DNA from: Lutibacter sp.
GTDB taxonomy: Bacteria; Bacteroidota; Bacteroidia; Flavobacteriales; Flavobacteriaceae
Assembly (NCBI GenBank): GCA_030599055.1
Contig: JAUVOS010000078.1
Coordinates: 1 to 10,427, forward strand
Length of the DNA: 10,427 bases
Direction: 5' to 3'
Part shown: positions 1-6,436 of the stretch, piece after piece
Position numbering within the stretch: position 1 is the stretch's first letter
Layout of the letters: each line of letters begins with the position of its first letter
Made by a program: the position numbers and the translations under genes
The notes under the pieces: model-generated
The model's database searches: none
What the model saw: only the letters and a program-made list of their open reading frames with translations
Told to the model about the DNA's origin: nothing

Positions 1-58
1 ATATTTTCTTTAGAATATTCAATTTCTGGTTTTGAGTTTTAATTGTACCTAACATTAA

Positions 59-87
59 GATATAGCTTCGTTTTAATAAGCTATATC
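59..87. repeat. Perfect inverted repeat, 10-bp stem with 9-nt loop
   Basis: GATATAGCTT (59-68) is the exact reverse complement of AAGCTATATC (78-87), with a 9-nt A/T-rich loop. Neither flank has a T-run, so it is not a standard intrinsic terminator on either strand. It could be an RNA 3'-end stabiliser, a protein-binding palindrome, or a chance structure. Confidence 0.4.
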
Positions 88-274
88 GTCTGTAAGCAAA
101 GTACGATAAAAAGAGTGAGAAAGTCAAGTAAACTATTTATACAACTCAATTTTTTATAAAAAGCAAAACCCCTTATATATCAGAAGTTATTAGCGTTTTA
201 ATGCTATTGGCTTAGCTATTTTATGTAAATAAGGCTTGCGAAACATTTTTTTAATCTTACAAGGTTTTAATTGA

Positions 275-311
275 AAAGAATTCCCCGAGGCTCTGCCTCA
301 GGAAATTCTTT
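275..311 (-). terminator. Likely intrinsic terminator of the peroxiredoxin gene
   Basis: The arms 275-291 and 295-311 pair over 17 positions around a 3-nt loop (292-294). The two imperfect positions are G-U wobbles in minus-strand RNA but C-A mismatches in plus-strand RNA, so the structure suits a minus-strand transcript. In that direction the stem ends in TTCTTTTC, a short broken U-rich tail. It lies 55 nt past the peroxiredoxin stop codon. The long, fairly GC-rich stem in an AT-rich region could also be one copy of a dispersed intergenic repeat. Confidence 0.6.
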
Positions 312-365
312 AAGTTATAAAAGTTCTAATAAGAATTATAGCTCTCAAAACTACTAGTATTCCAC

Positions 366-1079
366 CTATTTTTTTAGAATTTTGTTTAATACGGTATCTT
401 TATCTAGCTTTTTAGTACAGAAGAACCAGTCTTTGCAATCAATTTCACTGTCTTCCATTCTCTCTTTTGCACCGCCACAAGAACCTGCTGGCCCAATAAT
501 TACGTCGTCACCCGGATACCAATCTGCAGGAGTAGCAACTCCAAATTCATCAGCTGCCTGTAACGCAATTATAACTCTATATAACTCATCAAAATTTCTT
601 CCCAAACTTAACGGGTAGTAGATAATTGCACGAATAATCCCTTTTGGATCGATAAAAAATACGGCTCTAACAGCTTTTGTTGAATCCTCATTGGGTTGAA
701 TCATCCCATATTTTTTGGCAACATCCATTGTAATGTCTTCAATTAAAGGAAAATTCACCTCAATATTTTTCATCCCTTTGTATTCAATTTTTTCTTTAAT
801 GGTGCGTAGCCACGCAATATGACTATATAGACCATCGATGGAAAGTCCTACTAATTTGCAATTTGCTTTAGCAAATTTATTTTCCATACTTGCAAAGGTC
901 ATAAATTCAGAGGTGCATACCGGCGTAAAGTCAGCGGGATGACTAAATAAAATAACCCAATCACCTTTGTAATCGGCAGGAAAATTCATGTCTCCTTGTG
1001 TTGTTACGGCCTTAAATACAGGCGCTGCATCACCAATTCTTGGCATGCTTACTACTTGTTGTTCTTGATTTTGTTCCAT
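366..1079 (-). CDS. Peroxiredoxin, Prx6-type with extended C-terminal tail
   Basis: A thiol peroxidase predicted to reduce H2O2 and organic hydroperoxides in the cytoplasm. The AhpC/TSA thioredoxin fold fills about residues 13-150. The active-site motif HPADFTPVCTSEF gives peroxidatic Cys55 with Thr52, and Arg138 (KAVRAVF) fits the conserved catalytic Arg. The C-terminal domain (about 155-237) carries C215-KDWFF-C221. A comparable CxDWWFC motif in long-tail archaeal Prx6 proteins, such as the Aeropyrum pernix thioredoxin peroxidase, supplies the resolving cysteine, so a 2-Cys-like cycle is possible. Cys74 and Cys201 (in GSCGG) are additional. The 237-aa length fits the long-tail group. The ATG follows an A-rich leader with no Shine-Dalgarno sequence. 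The gene starts 54 nt after the perR stop on the same strand, suggesting co-transcription and peroxide-responsive control. Family assignment is firm; the resolving cysteine is inferred. Confidence 0.93.
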   Translation of the reverse strand: MEQNQEQQVVSMPRIGDAAPVFKAVTTQGDMNFPADYKGDWVILFSHPADFTPVCTSEFMTFASMENKFAKANCKLVGLSIDGLYSHIAWLRTIKEKIEYKGMKNIEVNFPLIEDITMDVAKKYGMIQPNEDSTKAVRAVFFIDPKGIIRAIIYYPLSLGRNFDELYRVIIALQAADEFGVATPADWYPGDDVIIGPAGSCGGAKERMEDSEIDCKDWFFCTKKLDKDTVLNKILKK

Positions 1080-1133
1080 TTTTATTAATTTTTAATATTT
1101 ATAAATAATTTGTTTTAATCATTTGTAATTGTG

Positions 1134-1556
1134 TTATTCATTAAATCTCCCTTTTAATTGAATAGCAATGCTTTCAATATTAAAATCAGGTATCTTTTTT
1201 TTCTCAAAATAGTTTTTAAGTATTTTATCGAGTTCTTCATCAAAATAATCTTTTATCAAATCAGATTTCGAGCAATACAAATGATGGTGGCTATCCATTA
1301 TTCCGTCGTATCGTGAGACACCTCTTTCAGTATTTACTTTATTAATTATTTTATTTTCAATCAATACTCCTAAAACTTTATAGACTGTTCCCGTAGCAAT
1401 ATTTGGATGTTTTATTTTTATATAATCAATTATATCATCGGCTATTGGATGATTATCAAGGGAATAAATTGCTTCGAGAATTGCCATTCTCTGTGGAGTA
1501 ACTTTAAGTCTGCTCTCAACCAGCTTGTTTTTTATAATATCAATATTTATTTCCAT
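1134..1556 (-). CDS. perR: PerR-like Fur-family transcriptional repressor
   Basis: A Fur-superfamily metal-dependent repressor. The N-terminal winged helix covers about residues 1-80 (TPQR at 20-23, recognition region ATGTVYKVLGVL at 54-65), and the dimerisation/metal domain follows. Compared from memory with B. subtilis PerR (H37, D85, H91, H93, D104), all five metal-sensing ligands appear conserved as H36, D84, H90, H92 and D103. Aspartate at D84/D103 favours PerR over Fur. The structural zinc site of B. subtilis PerR (four Cys) is not present: only Cys95 remains, the next position is Ser98, and there is no C-terminal CxxC. The peroxiredoxin gene directly downstream supports a peroxide-response role. 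Two PerR-box-like palindromes lie upstream (1575-1585, 1651-1663), consistent with autoregulation. Other Fur-type roles (Fe or Mn) cannot be excluded. Confidence 0.85.
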   Translation of the reverse strand: MEINIDIIKNKLVESRLKVTPQRMAILEAIYSLDNHPIADDIIDYIKIKHPNIATGTVYKVLGVLIENKIINKVNTERGVSRYDGIMDSHHHLYCSKSDLIKDYFDEELDKILKNYFEKKKIPDFNIESIAIQLKGRFNE

Positions 1557-1574
1557 GTTAATTATACTTAAATA

Positions 1575-1585
1575 AGAATTATTCT
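1575..1585. promoter_or_regulatory. PerR-box-like palindrome upstream of perR
   Basis: AGAAT-T-ATTCT is a perfect 5-1-5 palindrome 18 bases upstream of the perR start codon. It matches the core of the AGAATnATTCT type of PerR box known from streptococci, but the flanks do not extend the symmetry. It lies downstream of the candidate -7 box at 1600-1607, where a bound repressor could block perR transcription. Autoregulation is inferred. Confidence 0.45.
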
Positions 1586-1599
1586 CTTTTAAGAGTAAA

Positions 1600-1607
1600 C
1601 AAATTTA
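1600..1607 (-). promoter_or_regulatory. Candidate perR -7 promoter box
   Basis: On the minus strand this reads TAAATTTG, a full match to the Bacteroidota sigma-70 -7 consensus TAnnTTTG. It sits 43 bases upstream of the perR start codon. No clear -33 TTG is visible at the expected distance, and the surrounding AT richness makes chance matches likely. Confidence 0.4.
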
Positions 1608-1649
1608 ATATTTTTTTTGATATTAGGATAGTCTATTCTTCAAATTTTG

Positions 1650-1664
1650 ATATAATTATTATAT
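1650..1664. promoter_or_regulatory. PerR-box-like palindrome between perR and the membrane-protein gene
   Basis: The core TATAAT-T-ATTATA (1651-1663) is a perfect 6-1-6 palindrome and matches the inner 13 positions of the B. subtilis PerR box TTATAATnATTATAA. Only the outermost base on each side differs. It lies 30 bases before the ATG of the plus-strand membrane-protein gene and about 95 bases before perR, so it could control one or both. Its pure A/T composition is the main reason for caution. Confidence 0.5.
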
Positions 1665-1693
1665 TAGCATCTTATTAACTAAATACTTTTATT

Positions 1694-2086
1694 ATGAATA
1701 CTTCAAAATTTTTATTGAGTACCTTCGTAGGAGGGATTGTTTATTTTTTATTGGGATGGCTTGTATATGGTGTCATTTTAACCAATATGTATCCAGCATC
1801 TGAAAATGTATGTTTTCTTTTTTATTTTCTTGGAAGCCTGAGTTTTTCTGCATTATTAGCTTATGTGTTTAATAAATGGGCTGGGATTAGTAACTGGGCT
1901 TCAGGTGCAAAAGCAGGCGCTTTTTTAGCTTTTCTGATTGCTTTGTATGTAAACTTTTTTATGTATGCGAATGCAGCAGAGATAAACTACCAAAATATGA
2001 TAATAGATGTAGTTGCGGGTGCTCTTATGGGTGCAATTACAGGTGCGGTAATTGCCATGTTAAGTGGAGATAAAGTTAAAGAATAA
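1694..2086 (+). CDS. Small four-helix membrane protein, DUF1761-like
   Basis: A 130-aa integral membrane protein with about four hydrophobic helices (residues 5-27, 41-60, 70-92, 102-123), glycine-rich helices (VGGIVYFLLGW near the N-terminus, GALMGAITGAV near the C-terminus) and a charged C-terminus. The overall pattern resembles small DUF1761-type proteins of flavobacteria, assigned from memory without a profile search. No catalytic motif is visible and the function is unknown. The gene stands alone, divergent from perR, with a PerR-box-like palindrome 30 bases upstream and a strong terminator right after it, so peroxide-linked expression is possible but unproven. The ATG at 1694 follows an A/T-rich leader and opens directly into the first helix. 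Confidence 0.8.
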   Translation: MNTSKFLLSTFVGGIVYFLLGWLVYGVILTNMYPASENVCFLFYFLGSLSFSALLAYVFNKWAGISNWASGAKAGAFLAFLIALYVNFFMYANAAEINYQNMIIDVVAGALMGAITGAVIAMLSGDKVKE

Positions 2087-2095
2087 AGACATTTT

Positions 2096-2128
2096 AAAAA
2101 AAAAAGAGGCTTAATACAAGCCTCTTTT
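2096..2128. terminator. Strong bidirectional intrinsic terminator
   Basis: The arms 2102-2112 and 2118-2128 form an 11-bp perfect stem (core AAGAGGCTT / AAGCCTCTT) around the loop AATAC. The A-run 2096-2105 gives ten consecutive U on minus-strand RNA, and plus-strand RNA ends in UUUU. It ends the plus-strand membrane-protein transcript and probably also minus-strand transcription coming from typA, since no other terminator is seen between typA and this point. Confidence 0.85.
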
Positions 2129-2164
2129 CAATTAACTGAGGTTATTACTTTTTATCTATTTGAG

Positions 2165-2362
2165 TTATCCCCATTTTTCGGTAACCAAACGAATTATTTC
2201 ATCGGCGACCACTTCTTGGATACCTTCATCCAAATGACTTGTAAACCCAACGCAAGAACAGTTAATGTCACCTAAAACATATTTGTCTTTACTTTTGATA
2301 TAGTTTTTAAAAAAAGAGAATACTTGTCTTGTATCTATATCACTTTCATCACTTTGTAGTTT
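2165..2362 (-). pseudogene. 3' remnant of a decayed gene, possibly ATP-grasp family
   Basis: An open frame of 65 codons ends at TAA (2165-2167) and is bounded upstream by an in-frame TAA (2363-2365). It contains no ATG, GTG or TTG in frame. The translation looks like a real protein C-terminus: a charged segment, then KYVLGDINCSCVGFTSHLDE, then an amphipathic tail ending VTEKWG. The D-I-N motif (residues 32-34) followed by S-C-V resembles the last metal-binding strand of ATP-grasp enzymes, an identification from memory and tentative. With typA only 29 bases upstream, there is no room for the missing 5' part, so it is best read as the end of a gene cut by a deletion. A functional small protein using an unusual start is less likely. 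Confidence 0.5.
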
Positions 2363-2382
2363 TTATGTGAGAATTATACGCT

Positions 2383-2390
2383 CAAAGCTA
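2383..2390 (-). promoter_or_regulatory. Possible -7 box just after typA
   Basis: The minus strand reads TAGCTTTG, matching TAnnTTTG and identical to the boxes at 4297-4304 and 9609-9616. It starts one base after the typA stop codon and points into the gene remnant. It may be a leftover promoter or a chance match. Confidence 0.2.
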
Positions 2391-2391
2391 A

Positions 2392-4161
2392 CTATCTATA
2401 GCTAATTTTTCGCATACGCAAACTCAAAGGAGTAACTTCTAAGTATTCATCATCGCGAATATATTCCATACATTCTTCAAGTGAAAAATCAATTTTTGGA
2501 AATATTTTGGCGGCATCATCGGTACCTGATTTTCTTACATTCGTTAGCTTTTTACCCTTGATAAGGTTCACACCCATATTTTCTTGTTTGTTGGTTTCAC
2601 CAACGACTTGCCCTTTATAAATGTTTTCATTGGGATCGATAAAAAACTTGCCACGATCTTGTAATCGATCGATAGCATAGGCAGTAGCTTTACCTGTTTC
2701 GGAAGATATTATAGCTCCGTTAACTATGACATTCATTTCACCTTTAAAAACATCATATCCACGTAAACGGTGGTTGATGATTGCTGTGCCTTGCGTGGCT
2801 GTTAAAACTCTATTTCTTAAACCGATAAGACCACGAGCAGGTATGTCAAATTCAAGATGTTGCATATCACCTTTGGGTTCCATAGCTAATAAATCACCTT
2901 TACGTTGTGTAACGAGGTTAATTGCTTTACTTGCAAATTCTTCCGGCACATTGATTACCAAAGTTTCAAAAGGCTCCATTTTTTTTCCGTCAACTTCTTT
3001 GATAATAACTTTAGGACGTCCTACTTGTAATTCATATCCTTCACGACGCATGGTTTCTATAAGAACAGACAGATGTAAAATACCTCTTCCATACACATTA
3101 AACTTTTCTTCTGAGTCGGTGTCTTCTACACGTAAAGCTAGATTTTTTTCTACTTCGTTCATCAAACGGTTACGAATATGTCTAGACGTTACATATTTTC
3201 CTTCTTTTCCAAAAAAAGGTGAATTATTTATAGTGAACAACATACTCATTGTAGGTTCATCAATACTAATTCGCGGTAGTGGTTCAGGGTTTTCAAGATC
3301 GGCAATAGTATCACCGATTTCAAATCCTTCTATGCCGGTTAAAGCACAGATATCACCGCTACGAACTTTTGTTGTTCTATCTTTTCCTAAGCCTTCAAAT
3401 GTGTGCAATTCTTTAATTTTTACTTTTTTGGTAGAACCGTCTTTTTTGCAAAGCATGTATTCTTTTGTCTCAAAAAGGTCACCTCTAAAAACACGCCCAA
3501 TAGCGATTCGTCCTGTATAGGATGAAAAGTCAAGCGAAGTAATTTGCATTTGTGGTGTTCCTTCTTTATAGGGAGCTTCAGGAATTTTAGCGATGATAGT
3601 ATCGAGCAGTGGAATGATGTTGTCATTTTCATCTTTCCAATCATAATTCATCCATCCATTTTTCGCAGAGCCATAAATAGTTGCGAAGTCTAGTTGTTCT
3701 TCTGTAGCATCTAAAGCAAACATCAAGTCAAAAACTTTTTCGTGAACAATATCGGGTGTGCAATTTTCTTTATCAACTTTGTTGATTACAACAATAGGTG
3801 TCAAACCTAATTGCAATGCTTTTCCTAACACAAAGCGTGTTTGAGGCATGGGACCTTCAAAAGCATCTACTAAAAGTAATACACCATCAGCCATTTTTAG
3901 AACACGTTCTACTTCACCGCCAAAATCAGCATGTCCGGGCGTGTCAATTACATTAATTTTCACACCTTTGTAATTGATGGATACGTTTTTAGAGAGTATA
4001 GTAATACCACGTTCTCTTTCTAAATCGTTACTGTCAAGTAGTAATTCAGTACGTACTTTACGTTCGTCTAATATTTTAGCTTGATCAATAATTTTATCAA
4101 CTAAAGTGGTTTTTCCATGATCGACATGGGCAATAATGGCTATATTTCTGATTGATTGCAT
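2392..4161 (-). CDS. typA: TypA/BipA ribosome-associated translational GTPase
   Basis: A translation-factor GTPase of the EF-G/LepA superfamily that binds 70S ribosomes and is linked to ribosome assembly and stress adaptation. The GTPase domain fills about residues 1-200: P-loop AHVDHGKT (11-18), switch RGIT (51-54), DTPGHADF (73-80), NKVD (127-130) and GSAKNGW (164-170). A beta-barrel domain (about 205-290), EF-G III/V-like domains (about 300-475) and the BipA-specific C-terminal domain follow. The ATG start opens the usual MQSIRNIAIIAHVDHGKT. The 589-aa length is at the short end of the family: it stops with LRMRKISYR, whereas E. coli TypA runs more than ten residues beyond the matching point. 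That fits the proposed deletion scar just downstream. A 150-bp spacer with heptamer repeats separates it from the DUF4369 gene. Confidence 0.96.
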   Translation of the reverse strand: MQSIRNIAIIAHVDHGKTTLVDKIIDQAKILDERKVRTELLLDSNDLERERGITILSKNVSINYKGVKINVIDTPGHADFGGEVERVLKMADGVLLLVDAFEGPMPQTRFVLGKALQLGLTPIVVINKVDKENCTPDIVHEKVFDLMFALDATEEQLDFATIYGSAKNGWMNYDWKDENDNIIPLLDTIIAKIPEAPYKEGTPQMQITSLDFSSYTGRIAIGRVFRGDLFETKEYMLCKKDGSTKKVKIKELHTFEGLGKDRTTKVRSGDICALTGIEGFEIGDTIADLENPEPLPRISIDEPTMSMLFTINNSPFFGKEGKYVTSRHIRNRLMNEVEKNLALRVEDTDSEEKFNVYGRGILHLSVLIETMRREGYELQVGRPKVIIKEVDGKKMEPFETLVINVPEEFASKAINLVTQRKGDLLAMEPKGDMQHLEFDIPARGLIGLRNRVLTATQGTAIINHRLRGYDVFKGEMNVIVNGAIISSETGKATAYAIDRLQDRGKFFIDPNENIYKGQVVGETNKQENMGVNLIKGKKLTNVRKSGTDDAAKIFPKIDFSLEECMEYIRDDEYLEVTPLSLRMRKISYR

Positions 4162-4180
4162 AGAGTGATTTGTATTTTAT

Positions 4181-4215
4181 TTTAGGCTTTAGGCTTTAGG
4201 CTTTGGGCTTTGGGC
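4181..4215. repeat. Heptamer tandem array 1, five units of TTTRGGC
   Basis: Five perfect head-to-tail 7-mers: TTTAGGC three times, then TTTGGGC twice, varying only at position 4 (A/G). It starts 20 bases upstream of the typA start codon. The period of 7 and clean edges indicate slippage-type expansion. The purine-only variation may reflect constraint, or few rounds of mutation. Confidence 0.95.
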
Positions 4216-4243
4216 TGTGTCTTTAATATTTGAAGATGCAAGC

Positions 4244-4278
4244 TGCGTACTGCATACTGCGTACCGCGTACCGCGTAC
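4244..4278. repeat. Heptamer tandem array 2, five units of YGCRTAC
   Basis: Five 7-mers: TGCGTAC, TGCATAC, TGCGTAC, CGCGTAC, CGCGTAC. Partial units flank it: TGCAAGC before (4237-4243) and CGCGTT after (4279-4284). It is GC-rich against an AT-rich background. It starts exactly 63 bases (nine periods) after array 1 starts, so both arrays share one 7-nt register although their unit sequences are unrelated. Confidence 0.93.
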
Positions 4279-4296
4279 CGCGTTAATTCAACGCGG
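4278..4296. repeat. Hairpin at the edge of heptamer array 2
   Basis: CCGCGTT (4278-4284) and AACGCGG (4290-4296) form a perfect 7-bp GC-rich stem around AATTC. The left arm is built from the last units of array 2. No T-run follows directly on either strand, so it is not a convincing terminator for the DUF4369 gene. If transcription starts at the nearby -7 box, this hairpin lies at the very 5' end of the typA transcript. Confidence 0.5.
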
Positions 4297-4304
4297 CAAA
4301 GCTA
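4297..4304 (-). promoter_or_regulatory. Candidate typA -7 promoter box
   Basis: The minus strand reads TAGCTTTG inside GTAGCTTTGCC, a full TAnnTTTG match and the same 10-mer as at the ftsK promoter. A T-rich stretch sits near the expected -33 distance, but there is no perfect TTG. If real, typA mRNA has a leader of about 130 nt carrying the hairpin and both heptamer arrays. Confidence 0.45.
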
Positions 4305-4311
4305 CTCTTTT

Positions 4312-4986
4312 TTACTGAATGGGAAAATTTAGTGTTTGTTGTATTTCTGGACTTAAGTTTTTTGCTAAAATTTGTAGTTGTATGCTATCTTTATCTTGGG
4401 TATTCCACAAATCATTTAGCAATAAAGCGGAAAGATGCTTTTCTGAGTTTTCACGAATATAGTCGATAAAATATTGATTGCTTTCAAGTTCTATAAGCTT
4501 AATTTTCTCACGGATCTCAGTGAGTGTTTTATAATCGTTTTCCATACGGGCTTTTTGTAGTTGAGGAAATAAATAATCAATTTGTTGATAGATGCTTACG
4601 GATTGCTTTCTCAGAACTTCAAAATCATTATTGATAGGGGAATTTATTAATGCGTTTCCAAGGTCATTTAGTTCAATATTAATTGTTTCATTGGCTAAGA
4701 TAAAAGAAGTTCCAATAGCATGATCTTTTGTGTCTAGGTATGCTTTAATAGGATGTTTTACTACACCAATGAAGTAAAACCGATTATTTTTAATGCGAGT
4801 TGAATCTTTAAATTCAGGTTCATTTTTTTCTAATGTATATAAGTAAATAATTTGATTATCATTATCTTTAATTTCACCGTCAATAGTAAAACTTTTTATA
4901 GAAAGCTGTTTGCTATTTTCAGTAGTCTTATTGTTGCAGGAAAAAAATAAATTTACAAGTAACAGGTAACCTAGTATAATCTTCAT
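4312..4986 (-). CDS. DUF4369-type lipoprotein without a thioredoxin domain
   Basis: A 224-aa predicted lipoprotein. The N-terminus MKIILGYLLLVNLFFSC has a short hydrophobic core and a lipobox-like end at Cys17, followed by a charged stretch, so it is probably anchored in a membrane facing the periplasm. Residues about 31-112 (SFTIDGEIKDND, IIYLYTL, KDSTRIKNNRFYF, LANETINIEL) have the beta-rich pattern of DUF4369, usually found at the N-terminus of TlpA-like thiol-disulfide proteins of Bacteroidota. Residues about 115-210 are helical. The chain ends at LSPEIQQTLNFPIQ, about where the thioredoxin domain normally begins, and no CxxC is present. It starts 11 bases after the permease stop, implying co-transcription. 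Function is unknown; a truncated TlpA relative or a stand-alone DUF4369 protein are both possible. Confidence 0.75.
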   Translation of the reverse strand: MKIILGYLLLVNLFFSCNNKTTENSKQLSIKSFTIDGEIKDNDNQIIYLYTLEKNEPEFKDSTRIKNNRFYFIGVVKHPIKAYLDTKDHAIGTSFILANETINIELNDLGNALINSPINNDFEVLRKQSVSIYQQIDYLFPQLQKARMENDYKTLTEIREKIKLIELESNQYFIDYIRENSEKHLSALLLNDLWNTQDKDSIQLQILAKNLSPEIQQTLNFPIQ

Positions 4987-4997
4987 AACAAATCCAT

Positions 4998-6431
4998 TTA
5001 TTTGGATTTCGTAAAGATAGTAAAGATATTTTTTATTTTATTGAGCAGATTATCTACATTAAAAACACCTTTGTCCTTAGTTGCTCTATACATGAGATAA
5101 ATTCCAAAAGGGAGAAAAAATAGCGTTGACGACCATCCACCTAATCGGTAATCAATAGCACTTGTTTCGGCCATATTTCCAGCTAATGTAGATGAGAAGT
5201 GATATCCTAAATAGATTAAAATGGCTATAACCAACGGTAATCCAAAACCTCCTTTACGTATTAATGAACCTAAAGGGGCACCGATAATAAAAAGTAGTAG
5301 TGCACTAAATGAAAGGGCAATACGTCTGTGAAATTCGGTGTCTAAAAGATTAAGCCTTTTGCGTTTCCATTTATATCCCTTTTCAGAATCTGAAAAATTT
5401 TTCAAAGATCTGCCCAATGTGTTTTTAGCGGCTTTTAAAAGTACTATTTGTTCCTTTGTATGGAAATTTGATAAAATTGGAATAGTAATACTGAGTGTAG
5501 GCAGACTATCATGTTTGGGGAGTAGTTTTTTAGCATGAGCCCTATTTTCAAGGGTTTTTGCTTTGTTATTGATGTATTCATCATAGTTTATTTTAAGTGA
5601 ATCAGAGTAAATAGTAATTTGCTTAAAACTCAGCATATTATACCTGTTTTTTATTCTTTCTTCTCCTAAATCACCTGATTCAAATGAGGATATATCAATA
5701 TTAAATGTATATTGATCAAAATGAGTTTTCGAAAAAGGCATACGTTGCACTTCACTTTTTTTGCTTCCTCGATGCCAATGTTCTTGATAAAAAAATCCAT
5801 CTTCGAGTAGTAAACTCATGTATTTACTGCCTTCTTCTGTATAAATTGTCCCTTTTTTGGCTGTAATAGAATTGATGCTTCTATGATCTTTTGTTTGATA
5901 GATTAAGACATTTTTTAAAAGGTTATTCTCTTCTCCATATTTTTTATCAAATTTTATAACATAACCCGGTATATCAACATTAAAAGTACCCTCAACAAAG
6001 GCTAGTGATGGTTTTTGTTTCTTAATATTAATTAATAAGTTCTTTTCTTTTAGAACAGCCCAGGGAAAAGCATAGTTTAAAAAATACAAGTTGATAAAGC
6101 TAAAAACTACGACTATTAAAAAAAGGGGAAGTAATAGCCGTTGCAATGAAAGTCCAGCAGATTTTATAGCTGCAAATTCATAATTCTCAGCCAATTCTCC
6201 CATAGTCATAATTGAAGATAATAAGACAGCTATAGGAACAGCTGTAGAAACAGTCATTATTGTTACATAAAATAAATACTTAAATAGTATTGAGACTGTA
6301 ATTCCTTTTCCCGCCAAATCATCAAAAATCAACCACAAAGCTTGCATGATCAATATAAAAAGAGCAATCAAAAAAGTGGATGTAAATGACTTTAAAAAAC
6401 TTTTTAATATGTACCTATCAATTATTTTCAA
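4998..6431 (-). CDS. LptF/LptG-family (YjgP/YjgQ) permease
   Basis: An inner-membrane permease of the family forming the transmembrane part of the LptB2FG lipopolysaccharide exporter. The 477-aa chain has the family layout: three N-terminal helices (about 16-35, 52-76, 97-119), a periplasmic beta-jellyroll-like region (about 130-365, longer than in E. coli proteins as is common in Bacteroidota), and three C-terminal helices (about 369-389, 397-417, 432-449). Motifs include the start KIIDRYILKSFL, GELAENYEFAAIKSAG (78-93) and FHRRIALSFSALLLFIIGAPLG (367-388). The start codon is TTG (6429-6431). No in-frame ATG lies nearby upstream and this position fits the family start, so TTG is preferred. 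It lies 114 bases after lolA and 11 bases before the DUF4369 gene. Whether it acts as LptF or LptG cannot be decided. Confidence 0.92.
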   Translation of the reverse strand: MKIIDRYILKSFLKSFTSTFLIALFILIMQALWLIFDDLAGKGITVSILFKYLFYVTIMTVSTAVPIAVLLSSIMTMGELAENYEFAAIKSAGLSLQRLLLPLFLIVVVFSFINLYFLNYAFPWAVLKEKNLLINIKKQKPSLAFVEGTFNVDIPGYVIKFDKKYGEENNLLKNVLIYQTKDHRSINSITAKKGTIYTEEGSKYMSLLLEDGFFYQEHWHRGSKKSEVQRMPFSKTHFDQYTFNIDISSFESGDLGEERIKNRYNMLSFKQITIYSDSLKINYDEYINNKAKTLENRAHAKKLLPKHDSLPTLSITIPILSNFHTKEQIVLLKAAKNTLGRSLKNFSDSEKGYKWKRKRLNLLDTEFHRRIALSFSALLLFIIGAPLGSLIRKGGFGLPLVIAILIYLGYHFSSTLAGNMAETSAIDYRLGGWSSTLFFLPFGIYLMYRATKDKGVFNVDNLLNKIKNIFTIFTKSK

Positions 6432-6436
6432 CGCAA

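Larger units (their letters stand above)
1..365. other. Intergenic region without a recognisable gene
   Basis: No reading frame in this AT-rich stretch resembles a protein I know, and I see no tRNA or rRNA-like fold. It holds two inverted repeats, at 59-87 and 275-311, listed separately. The rest is A/T-rich spacer downstream of the minus-strand peroxiredoxin gene. The octamer GTTTTAAT recurs four times on the plus strand (36-43, 70-77, 195-202, 264-271), which I regard as a composition effect. Confidence 0.6.

Noticed and set aside
36..271. Octamer GTTTTAAT four times (36, 70, 195, 264)
   Set aside because: Spacing is irregular, the sequence is A/T-dominated, and another copy occurs at 1112; composition is a sufficient explanation.
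2726..3520. Long plus-strand open frame of 264 codons
   Set aside because: It lies wholly inside typA on the other strand, and its translation is low-complexity and unlike any known protein.
4181..4278. CRISPR-like or telomere-like array
   Set aside because: Units are 7 bp and head-to-tail with no unique spacers, so this is not CRISPR; the TTTAGGC likeness to telomere repeats is only superficial in a bacterial gene context.
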